Positions 54,128 to 64,000 of a DNA stretch of 64,000 bases are shown piece after piece. Origin of the DNA: Parabacteroides sp. PF5-6 (GTDB taxonomy: Bacteria > Bacteroidota > Bacteroidia > Bacteroidales > Tannerellaceae). Numbering within the stretch: position 1 is the stretch's first letter; each line of letters begins with the position of its first letter. The position numbers and the translations under genes are program-made. The notes under the pieces were generated by a model. The model did no database searches and was not told the DNA's origin. It was given only the letters and a program-made list of their open reading frames with translations. Location of the stretch: the NCBI RefSeq assembly GCF_029504695.1, contig NZ_JAQFIN010000017.1:16228-80227 (forward strand). Reading direction: 5' to 3'.

Positions 54128-57040
54128 ATGCGCAATTCTCTATTCTTATTCACGTTGGCTGTATTTATGGGAATATTTACAGCTTGCCAGGAGACGTCGC
54201 CGTATCCCTACGAGACTGTCCCCAACGATCCGATGAAAGCCCGTATCTATACCCTGGACAACGGACTGAAAGTGTACATGACTGTCAATAAGGAAACGCC
54301 ACGTATCCAAACCTACATCGCCGTCCGGGTAGGCGGTAAAAACGACCCGGCTGAAACGACAGGCTTGGCTCACTACTTCGAGCACCTGATGTTTAAAGGA
54401 ACCCAACAGTTCGGTACCCAGAACTACGCACAGGAAAAGCCTTTACTGGATGAGATCGAAAGGCTCTTCGAAGTGTATCGCCAGACCACGGACGACGCTC
54501 AGCGCAAAGCGATCTATCAGCAGATCGACAGCGTATCGTACGAAGCTTCGAAGCTCTCGATCCCCAACGAGTATGATAAGTTGATGTCGGCTATCGGCGC
54601 GAATGGAACCAATGCATACACTTCTTTCGACCAAACGGTCTATCAGGAAGATATCCCTTCGAACCAGATCGAGAACTGGGCGAAGATCCAAGCCGACCGC
54701 TTCAAAAACAATGTGATCCGTGGCTTCCATACCGAATTGGAAACGGTGTATGAAGAGAAGAATATGTCGCTGACCAGCGACGGACGTAAGGTGAGCGAGA
54801 CGCTATTGTCGATGCTCTTCCCCGATCACCCGTATGGCTCGCAGACCGTACTGGGTACGCAGGAGCATCTGAAGAATCCTTCGATCACCAACATCAAGAA
54901 CTACTATAAAACCTGGTATGTGCCTAACAATATGGCGGTCTGTCTTTCCGGCGATTTCGATCCGGAAGAGATGATCCGGGTGATCGATCAGTATTTCGGC
55001 GATATGCAACCCAACCCGAACCTGCCGCAGCCGCCGGCAGTACACGAATCGCCGCTCAAGAGCGTGACCGAGAAAGAGGTATTGGGATTGGAAGCCGCGA
55101 ATATCAATATCGGCTGGCGTGTGCCCGGTGCCGGAAGTCCGGATAACGACCTGATGACCCTGGCCCGCAGTATCCTGAACAACGGCAAGGCCGGTTTGTT
55201 GGATGTCAACCTGAACCAGCAACAGAAGGTATTGAGCTCGTATGCCGGCGGCTGGACGATGGCCGATCATACGATGTTTATGATGAATGGCCGTCCGAAA
55301 CAGGGACAAACCCTGGATGAGGTGAAAGAGCTGTTGTTGGGCGAAGTGGCCAAATTACGCAACGGAGAGTTCGATGAAGAGCTGTTGGAAGCAACGATCA
55401 ACAATTTCAAACTGTCGGAAGTGTCGCGTATGGAGTATAACTACGTGCGTGCCAGTATGTTTATCAATTCCTTTATCAACGGAACACCCTGGAAGAACGA
55501 GGTGGAACGGATGGATCGCCTGAGCCGGGTAAATAAACAGCAGATCGTAGACTTCGCCAATAAATACCTGGGCGATACCTACGCGGTGGTCTACAAACGG
55601 GAAGGCAAAGACCCGAATGAGCTGAAGATCGAGAAACCGGCGATCACGCCGATCGAAACGAACCGCGACAAGAGTAGCACGTTCCTGACGGAGATCCAGG
55701 CTTCGGAAGTGCAACCGATCGAACCGGTCTTTATCGATTTCGAGAAAGATATGCAGCGTGCCCAGACGAAGAACGGCATCGAAGTGCTCTACAAACAGAA
55801 CGTGACAAACGGCATCTTCTCCCTTTTGTATGTCTTTGATATGGGGAATAACCATGACAAAGCGTTGGGTACGGCTTTTGAATACATGAAATACCTGGGT
55901 ACTTCGACGAAGAGCCTGCAGCAGATCAACGAAGAATTCTATAAACTGGCTTGTTACTTCGGTGTGTATCCGGGAAGCGACCGCACGTATGTCACGCTGG
56001 AAGGGCTGGCGGAAAAGATGCCCGAAGCGATGGCGCTGTTTGAAGAGTTATTGGCGGATGCGCAGGTGAATAAAGAAACCTATGCCAACCTGACGGGTGA
56101 TATCCTGAAGAAACGGGCGGATGCCAAATTGAATCAGATGCAGAACTTCAGCGCGCTGGTGCAATATGCGATCTGGGGACCGAACTCGCCGACGACTCAT
56201 GTGTTGTCTACCGAAGAACTGCAGACGATGGATCCCGCGCAATTGGTCGACCGTATCCATAAGATCAATTCGTACAAGCATAAGGTATTGTATTATGGCC
56301 CGGAAAAACTGAATGACTTGGTGGCCACGATCGAGAAGTACCACAAAACACCGGATACCCTATTGCCTGTGCCGGAAGAGAAAGAATTCAAGCGGGCGGA
56401 AACGACGGAGAACCAGGTGTTGTTGGCACAGTATGATGCGAAACAGATCTATTTCTCTTCCGTATCCAACCGGGGCGAGCGCTACGATGCCGCGATGCAA
56501 CCGACCGCAGAGATGTATAATGAGTATTTCGGTGGCGGGATGAATGCGATTGTCTTCCAAGAGATGCGCGAAGCCCGTGGACTGGCGTATTCGGCCAGCG
56601 CTTACCTGATCTCTCCTTCGAAGCTGAAAGATCCGTATGTCTACCGCACGTTTATCGCTACGCAGAACGATAAGATGATCGACGCCATGAAAGCTTTCGA
56701 TGATATTATCAACAATATGCCGGAGTCTGAACGTGCCTTTGCCCTGGCTAAGGAAGGTTTGATCACCCGGATGCGTACCGAGCGGATCACGAAAGCGAAT
56801 GTGCTTTGGTCGTACCTCTATGCCCAGGATCTGGGACTGGATAACGACGGGCGCAAGCAGTTGTTCGACGAAGTGCAGACTATGACCTTGCCGCAGATTG
56901 TCGACTTCCAGCAGAAGTGGGTCAAAGACCGGAAATATACCTATTGTGTCCTGGGCGATGCGAATGATCTGGATCTGAAGGCACTCGGTGAATATGGCCC
57001 GGTGAAAAAGTTAACTAAGGAAGAGATTTTCGGTTATTAA
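54128..57040 (+). CDS. M16-family metallopeptidase lipoprotein
   Basis: A 970-residue two-lobe peptidase of the pitrilysin (M16) family. A lipoprotein signal with lipobox FTAC; the inverted zinc motif HYFEH at about 82-86 (GLAHYFEHLMFKGT) with the third ligand Glu probably in LETVYEEKN near residue 205; a second, inactive M16 half from about 550, with AREARGLAYSASAYL near 820. Such peptidases break down peptides in the periplasm. -7 box TATATTTG at 54095-54102. Confidence 0.9.
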   Translation: MRNSLFLFTLAVFMGIFTACQETSPYPYETVPNDPMKARIYTLDNGLKVYMTVNKETPRIQTYIAVRVGGKNDPAETTGLAHYFEHLMFKGTQQFGTQNYAQEKPLLDEIERLFEVYRQTTDDAQRKAIYQQIDSVSYEASKLSIPNEYDKLMSAIGANGTNAYTSFDQTVYQEDIPSNQIENWAKIQADRFKNNVIRGFHTELETVYEEKNMSLTSDGRKVSETLLSMLFPDHPYGSQTVLGTQEHLKNPSITNIKNYYKTWYVPNNMAVCLSGDFDPEEMIRVIDQYFGDMQPNPNLPQPPAVHESPLKSVTEKEVLGLEAANINIGWRVPGAGSPDNDLMTLARSILNNGKAGLLDVNLNQQQKVLSSYAGGWTMADHTMFMMNGRPKQGQTLDEVKELLLGEVAKLRNGEFDEELLEATINNFKLSEVSRMEYNYVRASMFINSFINGTPWKNEVERMDRLSRVNKQQIVDFANKYLGDTYAVVYKREGKDPNELKIEKPAITPIETNRDKSSTFLTEIQASEVQPIEPVFIDFEKDMQRAQTKNGIEVLYKQNVTNGIFSLLYVFDMGNNHDKALGTAFEYMKYLGTSTKSLQQINEEFYKLACYFGVYPGSDRTYVTLEGLAEKMPEAMALFEELLADAQVNKETYANLTGDILKKRADAKLNQMQNFSALVQYAIWGPNSPTTHVLSTEELQTMDPAQLVDRIHKINSYKHKVLYYGPEKLNDLVATIEKYHKTPDTLLPVPEEKEFKRAETTENQVLLAQYDAKQIYFSSVSNRGERYDAAMQPTAEMYNEYFGGGMNAIVFQEMREARGLAYSASAYLISPSKLKDPYVYRTFIATQNDKMIDAMKAFDDIINNMPESERAFALAKEGLITRMRTERITKANVLWSYLYAQDLGLDNDGRKQLFDEVQTMTLPQIVDFQQKWVKDRKYTYCVLGDANDLDLKALGEYGPVKKLTKEEIFGY

Positions 57041-57070
57041 CCTGTTGGGCGCTGAAAGCGCGTTAGACTC

Positions 57071-57101
57071 AGCCCAGGGTGACCAGCGGGAACCCTGGGA
57101 A
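57071..57101. terminator. Hairpin after the M16 gene
   Basis: CCCAGGGT (57073-57080) pairs with ACCCTGGG (57092-57099). No T-run, so terminator function is uncertain. Confidence 0.4.
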
Positions 57102-57104
57102 ACT

Positions 57105-57279
57105 ATCAAATATATTATCTCGGTGTCCCCGCCTGGTCAGGCGGGGGGGACCGCTGCTTGCAGCGGTGGGGTGGTTGTCTTTGTTTACAATATAGGAACC
57201 ACCACTCCACCATCGCAAGCGATGGTCCCCCTCGCCTGACCAGGCGAGGACACCGAGATAGTATATATGATATTTTTGA
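57105..57279. repeat. Modular hairpin repeat, second copy
   Basis: Inverted arms of about 75 bp, each with CGCCTGGTCAGGCG-type and CCGCTGCTTGCAGCGG- or CATCGCTTGCGATG-type hairpins, closely matching 44860-45074. It fills the space between the convergent M16 and mlaF genes and could act as a bidirectional terminator. Confidence 0.75.
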
Positions 57280-58050
57280 TTACCCTTCCTCCTGATGCAT
57301 CTCTACTTCCTTGACCTTTCGGAATAAATCGGATGCAAAGATAAAATCATTCAGTGCCTTATTGGTGGAGGTCATGATCTCGTCTTTATGGCCGCGCCAT
57401 TCCATGTTGCCTTCTTTGATGAAGATGATGTTGTCGCCGATATTCATGACCGAGTTCATGTCGTGGGTGTTGATGATCGTGGTCATATTGTAGTCGGTGG
57501 TGATGTCGTGGATCAGATCGTCGATGATCAGGGAGGTTTTGGGGTCGAGTCCGGAATTGGGCTCGTCGCAAAAGAGATATTTGGGTTGCAAAGCGATGGC
57601 GCGGGCGATAGCGGCACGTTTCATCATACCCCCGCTGATCTCCGAAGGGAAGAGGTGACCGGCATCCTGCAGGTTGACCCGTTCGAGGCAGAACTCTGCC
57701 CGGCTTCTCCGCTCTTTGGATGAGTCTTTGGAGAACATATCCAACGGGAACATCACATTCTCCAATACCGTCATGCTGTCGAACAATGCCGATCCCTGGA
57801 AAAGCATACCCATCTCACGCCGCAGATGCTTGGTCTCTTTCTTGGTCATGGCCGTCAGGTCGCGCCCATCGTATAAGATCGCGCCGGAGTCGGGAAGCAT
57901 CAGGCCAATGATATTCTTGATCAATACCGTCTTTCCTGATCCGCTTCGGCCGATGATCAGATTGGTTTTCCCATCTTCGAATACCGCGTTGATATCGTTC
58001 AGGACCACGCGTCCGTCGAACGATTTGATAATATGTTTTACTTCAACCAT
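57280..58050 (-). CDS. mlaF: ABC transporter ATP-binding protein, MlaF-like
   Basis: A 256-residue ATPase of the Mla-type phospholipid/lipid transporter. Walker A GRSGSGKT, Q-loop MLFQGSALFDSMTVLENV (typical of MlaF), signature SGGMMKRAAIARA, Walker B YLFCDEPNSGLDP and switch THDM. It is encoded directly after the permease, one base apart, and should power lipid movement between inner and outer membrane. Confidence 0.92.
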   Translation of the reverse strand: MVEVKHIIKSFDGRVVLNDINAVFEDGKTNLIIGRSGSGKTVLIKNIIGLMLPDSGAILYDGRDLTAMTKKETKHLRREMGMLFQGSALFDSMTVLENVMFPLDMFSKDSSKERRSRAEFCLERVNLQDAGHLFPSEISGGMMKRAAIARAIALQPKYLFCDEPNSGLDPKTSLIIDDLIHDITTDYNMTTIINTHDMNSVMNIGDNIIFIKEGNMEWRGHKDEIMTSTNKALNDFIFASDLFRKVKEVEMHQEEG

Positions 58051-58051
58051 C

Positions 58052-58795
58052 TTATGTCAATAATAATTGCGTTAGAATAACGTCGGCCAGCAAGATCATG
58101 ATGCTGCTCATAACGACCGAATTGGTACTGGCTTTGCCCACTTCCAAGGCTCCGCCTTTCACGTAATAGCCGAAATAGGAGGCGATGGAAGCGATGATAA
58201 AGGCGTATACCACGGATTTGATGATGGAGTACCAGATGTAAAAGGAATTATACCAGTATTGCAGGCCGTATTCAAAATCAGTGGACGACATTCCTTCCAC
58301 AAAGTAACTGGCAAACACCCCGCCGATGATGCCGGTGAACATACTGAAGATAACCAAAACGGGAATGAATAGCATCAATCCGACGATCTTCGGCAGGATC
58401 AGGTAGTTGGCCGAGTTGACACCCATAATCTCCATGGCGTCGATCTGCTCGGTGACGCGCATCGTGCCGATCTCCGACGCGATATTACTGCCTACCTTAC
58501 CCGCCAGGATCAAGGCCATGATGGAGGAGGAGAACTCCAATAGGATAATCTCACGGGTCATATACCCGATGGTAAACTTCGGAATCAATGGCGATTGTAT
58601 ATTCAGGGATACCTGGATGGCGATAACCGTACCGATAAAAACCGAGATGATAATCACGATCCACAAGGAATCGACTCCCAGTTTGTATATTTCTTTTACC
58701 AGTTGTTTGAAAAACATATTCCATCGGTCAGGGATGGAGATGCTTTTCTTCATCAGAAGGCTGTATTCGCCTAACTGGTGCAATGCTTTGTTCAT
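58052..58795 (-). CDS. mlaE: MlaE-family lipid transporter permease
   Basis: A 247-residue inner-membrane permease with an amphipathic N-terminal helix and five membrane helices; GKVGSNIASEIGTMRVTEQIDAMEIMGVN is the family signature that couples to the ATPase. No MlaD substrate-binding protein is encoded next to it in the window. Confidence 0.93.
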   Translation of the reverse strand: MNKALHQLGEYSLLMKKSISIPDRWNMFFKQLVKEIYKLGVDSLWIVIIISVFIGTVIAIQVSLNIQSPLIPKFTIGYMTREIILLEFSSSIMALILAGKVGSNIASEIGTMRVTEQIDAMEIMGVNSANYLILPKIVGLMLFIPVLVIFSMFTGIIGGVFASYFVEGMSSTDFEYGLQYWYNSFYIWYSIIKSVVYAFIIASIASYFGYYVKGGALEVGKASTNSVVMSSIMILLADVILTQLLLT

Positions 58796-58827
58796 TCTTT
58801 TTGCGCTCTAAAATTTTAAACCAGAGA

Positions 58828-58865
58828 GCAAAGATAAGGAAATACCGGTATTTCCTTATCTTTGC
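58828..58865. promoter_or_regulatory. Perfect 38-bp palindrome with two divergent -7 boxes
   Basis: 19-bp arms meeting without loop at CC|GG (58846/58847). Each arm carries a TATCTTTG box: 58829-58836 for mlaE on the minus strand and 58857-58864 for hisS on the plus strand. The hisS ATG follows 31 bases later. No usual -33 elements are seen at the right distance. Confidence 0.7.
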
Positions 58866-58895
58866 ATCTTCTAAATATAAAAGTAAAGTAGCAGT

Positions 58896-60254
58896 ATGCA
58901 GAAACCATCTATCCCAAAAGGAACCAGAGACTTCTCGCCGGAGGAAATGGCGAAACGTAATTATATCTTCAATACGATCCGCGAGGTATTTCATCTTTAC
59001 GGCTTTCAACAGATCGAAACGCCGGCGATGGAAAACCTGTCTACCCTGATGGGTAAATATGGCGAAGAAGGGGATAAGTTATTGTTCAAGATCCTGAATT
59101 CAGGGGATTACTTTTCGGGCATCTCAGATGAAGAATTGCAAGAGAAGAATACAGCCCGCCTGGCTTCCCGCCTGTGTGAGAAAGGATTACGTTACGACCT
59201 GACGGTTCCTTTTGCCCGTTACGTGGTGCAACATCGTCATGAGATCAATTTTCCTTTCAAACGTTATCAGATTCAACCGGTATGGCGTGCCGACCGTCCG
59301 CAGAAAGGACGTTATAGGGAGTTTTACCAGTGTGACGTAGATGTGGTCGGTTCCGATTCATTGATCAATGAGGTGGAGCTGATCCAGATTATTGATGAGG
59401 TATTCGATCGCCTGGGCATCCGGGTAGCCATCAAAATGAATAACCGGAAGATCCTGACCGGCATCGCCGAGATCATCGGGGAAGCCGATAAGATTGTGGA
59501 TATAACCGTAGCGATCGACAAATTGGATAAGATCGGTTTGGAGAAAGTGAACGAAGAACTGCGCGGTAAAGGCCTCTCGGAAGAGGCGATCGAGCGCTTG
59601 CAACCGATTATCCGTCTGGAAGGAACCAACGTAGAGAAGATCCATATCCTGGAACAAACACTTCAGGAGTCGGAGATCGGCATCAAAGGGGTGGAAGAGA
59701 TGGATCTTATCCTGGATAAACTGCATCACATACCGATCCGTGCCCAACTGGATCTGGACCTGACATTGGCCAGAGGATTGAATTATTATACCGGTGCGAT
59801 CTTCGAAGTGAAAGCGTTGGATGTCGAGATCGGAAGTATCACCGGTGGCGGACGATACGATAACCTGACGGGTGTGTTTGGCTTGCAAGGCGTATCGGGA
59901 GTCGGAATATCTTTTGGTGCCGACCGGATCTTCGATGTGTTGAACCAGTTGAATCTCTATCCGGAAGGTTCATTACAGACTACCCAGGTCTTGTTTGTCA
60001 ATTTTGGCGAAGCGGAAGAAACTTACCTGTTGCCGATCGTCTCTCAGGTGCGTGCGGCAGGTATCCGGGCGGAACTCTATCCCGAACCGGCCAAGATGAA
60101 AAAACAAATGAGCTATGCCGATGCCAAGAAGATCCCGTATGTGGCGATCGTCGGTGAGAACGAGATGGAGGCAGGCAAGATCAATCTGAAAAATATGCTT
60201 ACGGGCGAACAGCAACTTATCGCAACAGATGAACTCGTTCATCTGCTGCGATAA
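58896..60254 (+). CDS. hisS: Histidyl-tRNA synthetase
   Basis: A 452-residue class II aminoacyl-tRNA synthetase charging tRNA-His. [11 protein letters not shown] at the start, motif 2 [25 protein letters not shown], the histidine-binding [15 protein letters not shown], motif 3 [15 protein letters not shown] and a C-terminal anticodon-binding domain. Confidence 0.97.
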   Translation: MQKPSIPKGTRDFSPEEMAKRNYIFNTIREVFHLYGFQQIETPAMENLSTLMGKYGEEGDKLLFKILNSGDYFSGISDEELQEKNTARLASRLCEKGLRYDLTVPFARYVVQHRHEINFPFKRYQIQPVWRADRPQKGRYREFYQCDVDVVGSDSLINEVELIQIIDEVFDRLGIRVAIKMNNRKILTGIAEIIGEADKIVDITVAIDKLDKIGLEKVNEELRGKGLSEEAIERLQPIIRLEGTNVEKIHILEQTLQESEIGIKGVEEMDLILDKLHHIPIRAQLDLDLTLARGLNYYTGAIFEVKALDVEIGSITGGGRYDNLTGVFGLQGVSGVGISFGADRIFDVLNQLNLYPEGSLQTTQVLFVNFGEAEETYLLPIVSQVRAAGIRAELYPEPAKMKKQMSYADAKKIPYVAIVGENEMEAGKINLKNMLTGEQQLIATDELVHLLR

Positions 60255-60258
60255 GTCA

Positions 60259-60350
60259 ATTAAAAATTAAAAATTACGAATTACGAATTACGAATGGACG
60301 CAAAGCGATATCCTATTCATTTTTAATTCGTAATTTGTAATTTTTAATTC
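60259..60350. repeat. AT-rich inverted repeat after hisS
   Basis: Arms built of AATTAAAAATTACGAATT and its inverse, with a centre close to ACGCAAAGCGATATCC. The centre and arms resemble those of 35529-35601, so both are copies of one family. Confidence 0.7.
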
Positions 60351-60433
60351 CCGAATGACAGGCAAGGCCTGTCATTCGGTATGATTGTCAGTCAAAGAAG
60401 ACAAGGTGTCAGTTTTCTCCTTGTCTTCTTTTT
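60351..60433 (+). terminator. Two hairpins after hisS, the second a terminator
   Basis: CCGAATGACAGGC pairs perfectly with GCCTGTCATTCGG around AAG (60351-60379). Then AAAGAAGACAAGG (60394-60406) pairs with CCTTGTCTTCTTT (60419-60431), followed by T's: an intrinsic terminator for hisS. Confidence 0.8.
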
Positions 60434-60513
60434 TTGGCACAAAATTCGCTAATGCTTAGGCAAAACAATGCAAATAACTTATATAAAGTATTAACTAAAA
60501 AAAATAGCAAGAG

Positions 60514-60783
60514 ATGAACATTAAACCATTAGCAGACAGAGTGCTGGTAAAGCCGGCTGCAGCAGAAGAGAAGACAGTAGGCGGAATTATTATTCCCGAT
60601 TCGGCAAAAGAAAAACCGCTGAAAGGTGAAGTGGTAGCTACAGGTAACGGAACGAAAGAGGAAGATATGGTCGTGAAACCGGGCGATAGCGTATTGTATG
60701 GCAAGTATGCCGGTACGGAAATCGAACTGGAAGGCGAACAATACCTGATCATGCGTCAGTCTGATATTTTGGCGATTATCTAA
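60514..60783 (+). CDS. groES: Co-chaperonin GroES
   Basis: An 89-residue co-chaperonin forming the lid of GroEL. It begins [19 protein letters not shown], with the mobile loop around [18 protein letters not shown], and ends QSDILAII. No CIRCE operator (TTAGCACTC...GAGTGCTAA) is seen upstream, so HrcA control is not supported. Confidence 0.97.
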   Translation: MNIKPLADRVLVKPAAAEEKTVGGIIIPDSAKEKPLKGEVVATGNGTKEEDMVVKPGDSVLYGKYAGTEIELEGEQYLIMRQSDILAII

Positions 60784-62539
<1,756 letters not shown>

Positions 62540-62552
62540 TTCATCCCGCACC

Positions 62553-62602
62553 GCAAAACAAAGAAGAGGATGTACTGGAAAGTGCATCCTCTTTTGTTTT
62601 GC
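62553..62602 (+). terminator. Terminator of groESL
   Basis: GCAAAACAAAGAAGAGGATG and CATCCTCTTTTGTTTTGC pair (two unpaired bases on the left) around a 12-base loop. Confidence 0.8.
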
Positions 62603-62655
62603 CTCGGTGACCGCAAAAAAAAGACCGGCATCATCTGATACCAGTCTTCGAGTAG

Positions 62656-62729
62656 TCGGGATGAGAAGACTCGAACTTCCGACCTCCACGTCCCGAACGT
62701 GGCGCGCTAGCCAACTGTGCTACATCCCG
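62656..62729 (-). tRNA. tRNA-Pro (anticodon CGG)
   Basis: On the minus strand a 7-bp acceptor stem CGGGATG/CATCCCG, D arm with GCACAGTTGGCTAGCGC, anticodon stem CCACG/CGTGG with loop TTCGGGA (anticodon CGG), and T arm with GTTCGAGTC. The discriminator base is A and no CCA is encoded. A TACCTTTG box at 62747-62754 with CAAA 18 bases further on would be its promoter. Confidence 0.93.
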
Positions 62730-62817
62730 ATTTTTCAATACGGATGCAAAGGTACGAATATTTTTGAACCGTCAAATAGTTTGAAGGATTTTTTCTTTCC
62801 TTTTTCTTTTCAATTTA

Positions 62818-62848
62818 TTTGGCATCTTTAAAAGTTTCCCTAACTTTG
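62818..62848 (+). promoter_or_regulatory. Promoter of tRNA-Phe
   Basis: TTTG (62818-62821), 19 bases, TAACTTTG (62841-62848): a full Bacteroidota promoter, starting about 12 bases before the mature tRNA. Confidence 0.75.
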
Positions 62849-62864
62849 CACCCGTATTGGAAAA

Positions 62865-62937
62865 GGTACCATAGCTCAGTTGGTAGAGCAAAGGACTGAA
62901 AATCCTTGTGTCCCCGGTTCGATTCCTGGTGGTACCA
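62865..62937 (+). tRNA. tRNA-Phe (anticodon GAA)
   Basis: 73 bases, acceptor stem GGTACCA/TGGTACC, D arm GCTCAGTTGGTAGAGC, anticodon stem AAGGA/TCCTT with loop CTGAAAA (anticodon GAA), T arm CCGGTTCGATTCCTGG, discriminator A; CCA not encoded. Confidence 0.97.
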
Positions 62938-62950
62938 CTTTTAAAAAGAG

Positions 62951-62987
62951 AAACTCCTGAATTTCAAATGAAGTTCAGGAGTTTTTT
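62951..62987 (+). terminator. Terminator of tRNA-Phe
   Basis: AAACTCCTGAA pairs with TTCAGGAGTTT, followed by a run of T's. Confidence 0.85.
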
Positions 62988-63120
62988 TATCTAAATTAGG
63001 ACGCCTGCACATCAAAGTTCGACTCCACAACTTTTGCTTTATGCTTCGCTAAGCGACCTTCGGTTCGGGGTGATCCTTTGAAAGCGCGTCACGCGCTGCG
63101 CGCGCAGTTTACGAATGGAA

Positions 63121-64000
63121 ATCCCAAAAATACCCTCCGAACAAAGTTTTTCGTTTTTTTACTTACATCATACAGGATTTTCTTTTGCATCTGTATATCA
63201 ACTGTATAGCGATTCCGAATAGCCGAAAAAACACCAAAATTCCTGTAAGTAACTTTCTGGTACCTGTTGGCGAGCCTCGGCTGTGATCGGTTTAACACTG
63301 TTGCCTGTCCCGGCTGTATGATGGTAGTAAAAAAACGAAAAACGCTGTGCGGAATGATCGGTTTACCGCTATTTGTCGCTTACATTTATTAACATCTGCC
63401 ATTCGACTACCAAGCCGCCTCCTTTACCGAAAAAGCCGGCAGGGTTTCCCGAAAGGCCGCCGGAGTTTGGCCAAAGGCCGGCAGGGATTTTGTGGGACTA
63501 TTCATTTGTTCATTAAGATTAGTCGTTTGGCGTGACTCGGCATAATCCATGCAAGCACGGATTATGCGCTCGCTACTTCAAACGTTGATAATTATCAACA
63601 AATGTGTTGACGGTTGTCAACAAATATCTACTCCTTGTTTTCGTTGCCGCAATCCCCCTTTTTCAAACTACCGGTAGTTTGCGAACAAAGTATTAGTAGT
63701 TTGCGAACAAACTACCGGTAGTTCGCGAACAAACTACCGGTAGTTTCTGGGGAGGGTGTTTGTATTTCATTTTCAATGGTTTAGAGATCGCATTGAAGAA
63801 AATCTTCCGATTTTCTTCAGTAGTTGGTAGTTAGTAGTTAGTAGGCGCGGAGCGGTAAATAGAAGAAAATGTGAAGATGCAGAATAATAGCAAGTGGACT
63901 ATCTCGGCTCTCCTCCTTTGAAAAGGAGGAGTACCCGAACGAAGAGAGGGGGAGGTGGTTAGATCTTTTAAGTGACTATTAATTAGCAATATAAGAATCT
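63121..64000. repeat. Long composite non-coding repeat, copy B (runs off the window)
   Basis: Matches 43962-44825 almost throughout. Differences include diverged ends of the 218-bp unit, small changes in the arrays, and a second 22-bp unit next to GTTGATAATTATCAAC: GTTGACGGTTGTCAAC starts at 63606, 22 bases after the first at 63584, where copy A has only one. The match continues to the last base, so the full length is unknown. The stretch between the tRNA terminator and 63120 holds no gene. Confidence 0.85.

Noticed and set aside
60434..60513. CIRCE operator upstream of groES
   Set aside because: No TTAGCACTC-N9-GAGTGCTAA sequence is present.
63089..63298. 69-codon minus-strand frame in repeat copy B
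   Set aside because: It covers part of the 218-bp unit; the corresponding frame in copy A is not conserved.

Overview
The window looks like chromosomal DNA of a Bacteroidota species, most likely order Bacteroidales near Parabacteroides, Tannerella or Porphyromonas (inference). The grounds are Bacteroides-type promoters (TTG, 19-21 bp, TAnnTTTG) in front of many genes, a TonB receptor with a carboxypeptidase-like N-terminal domain, DUF4374 and DUF4833 proteins, a GH2 beta-galactosidase, and three proteins ending in what looks like a type IX secretion sorting domain. No phage, plasmid or intact insertion sequence was recognised.

Layout. 1-3.6 kb: end of a surface-glycan cluster (partial radical SAM protein, GT2 glycosyltransferase, DegT aminotransferase, convergent WbqC protein). 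3.6-6.1 kb: collagen-like lipoprotein, RelE-type toxin-antitoxin pair, DUF4833 protein, acetyltransferase. 6.1-6.5 kb: a repeat block. 6.56-20 kb, all on the minus strand: tig, clpP, clpX, recQ, three periplasmic PPIase-like chaperones, an OstA-like protein, a small membrane protein and mutL, that is, protein quality control, envelope biogenesis and DNA repair. 20.4-31 kb: an accessory region with a membrane-bound TPR/AraC regulator, two GLUG-repeat secreted proteins, small GIY-YIG-like proteins and several broken genes (an AraC remnant, a paralogue fragment, a truncated SNF2 helicase, a Fic gene with an in-frame stop). 31-36.7 kb: mnmE, tnaA with an unusual leader, a FemAB-like protein and a DUF362 ferredoxin. 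36.9-43.8 kb: a TonB receptor / DUF4374 lipoprotein / haem-membrane protein group that resembles the Xus xenosiderophore system, then a divergent nitroreductase and flavodoxin-ferredoxin. 43.8-45.4 kb: a dense repeat island. 45.4-48.7 kb: a third secreted beta-helix protein with its small partner. 48.7-62.5 kb: metallophosphoesterase, beta-galactosidase, metK, M16 peptidase, mlaFE, hisS and groES-groEL. 62.6-63 kb: tRNA-Pro and tRNA-Phe. A second copy of the 44-kb repeat island runs off the right end.

The most unusual content is regulatory and repetitive. All three secreted-protein loci carry similarly oriented direct repeats with an exact 21-bp period upstream of their starts, close to an intact membrane AraC regulator; this looks like a shared operator system. 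Separately, several families of palindromic units with 21-22 bp period form short arrays inside a roughly 870-bp duplicated non-coding element. A third family of inverted repeats changes stem sequence while keeping its hairpins, which suggests recognition by structure.

All calls are from reading the sequence and recalling protein families; no database search was made.
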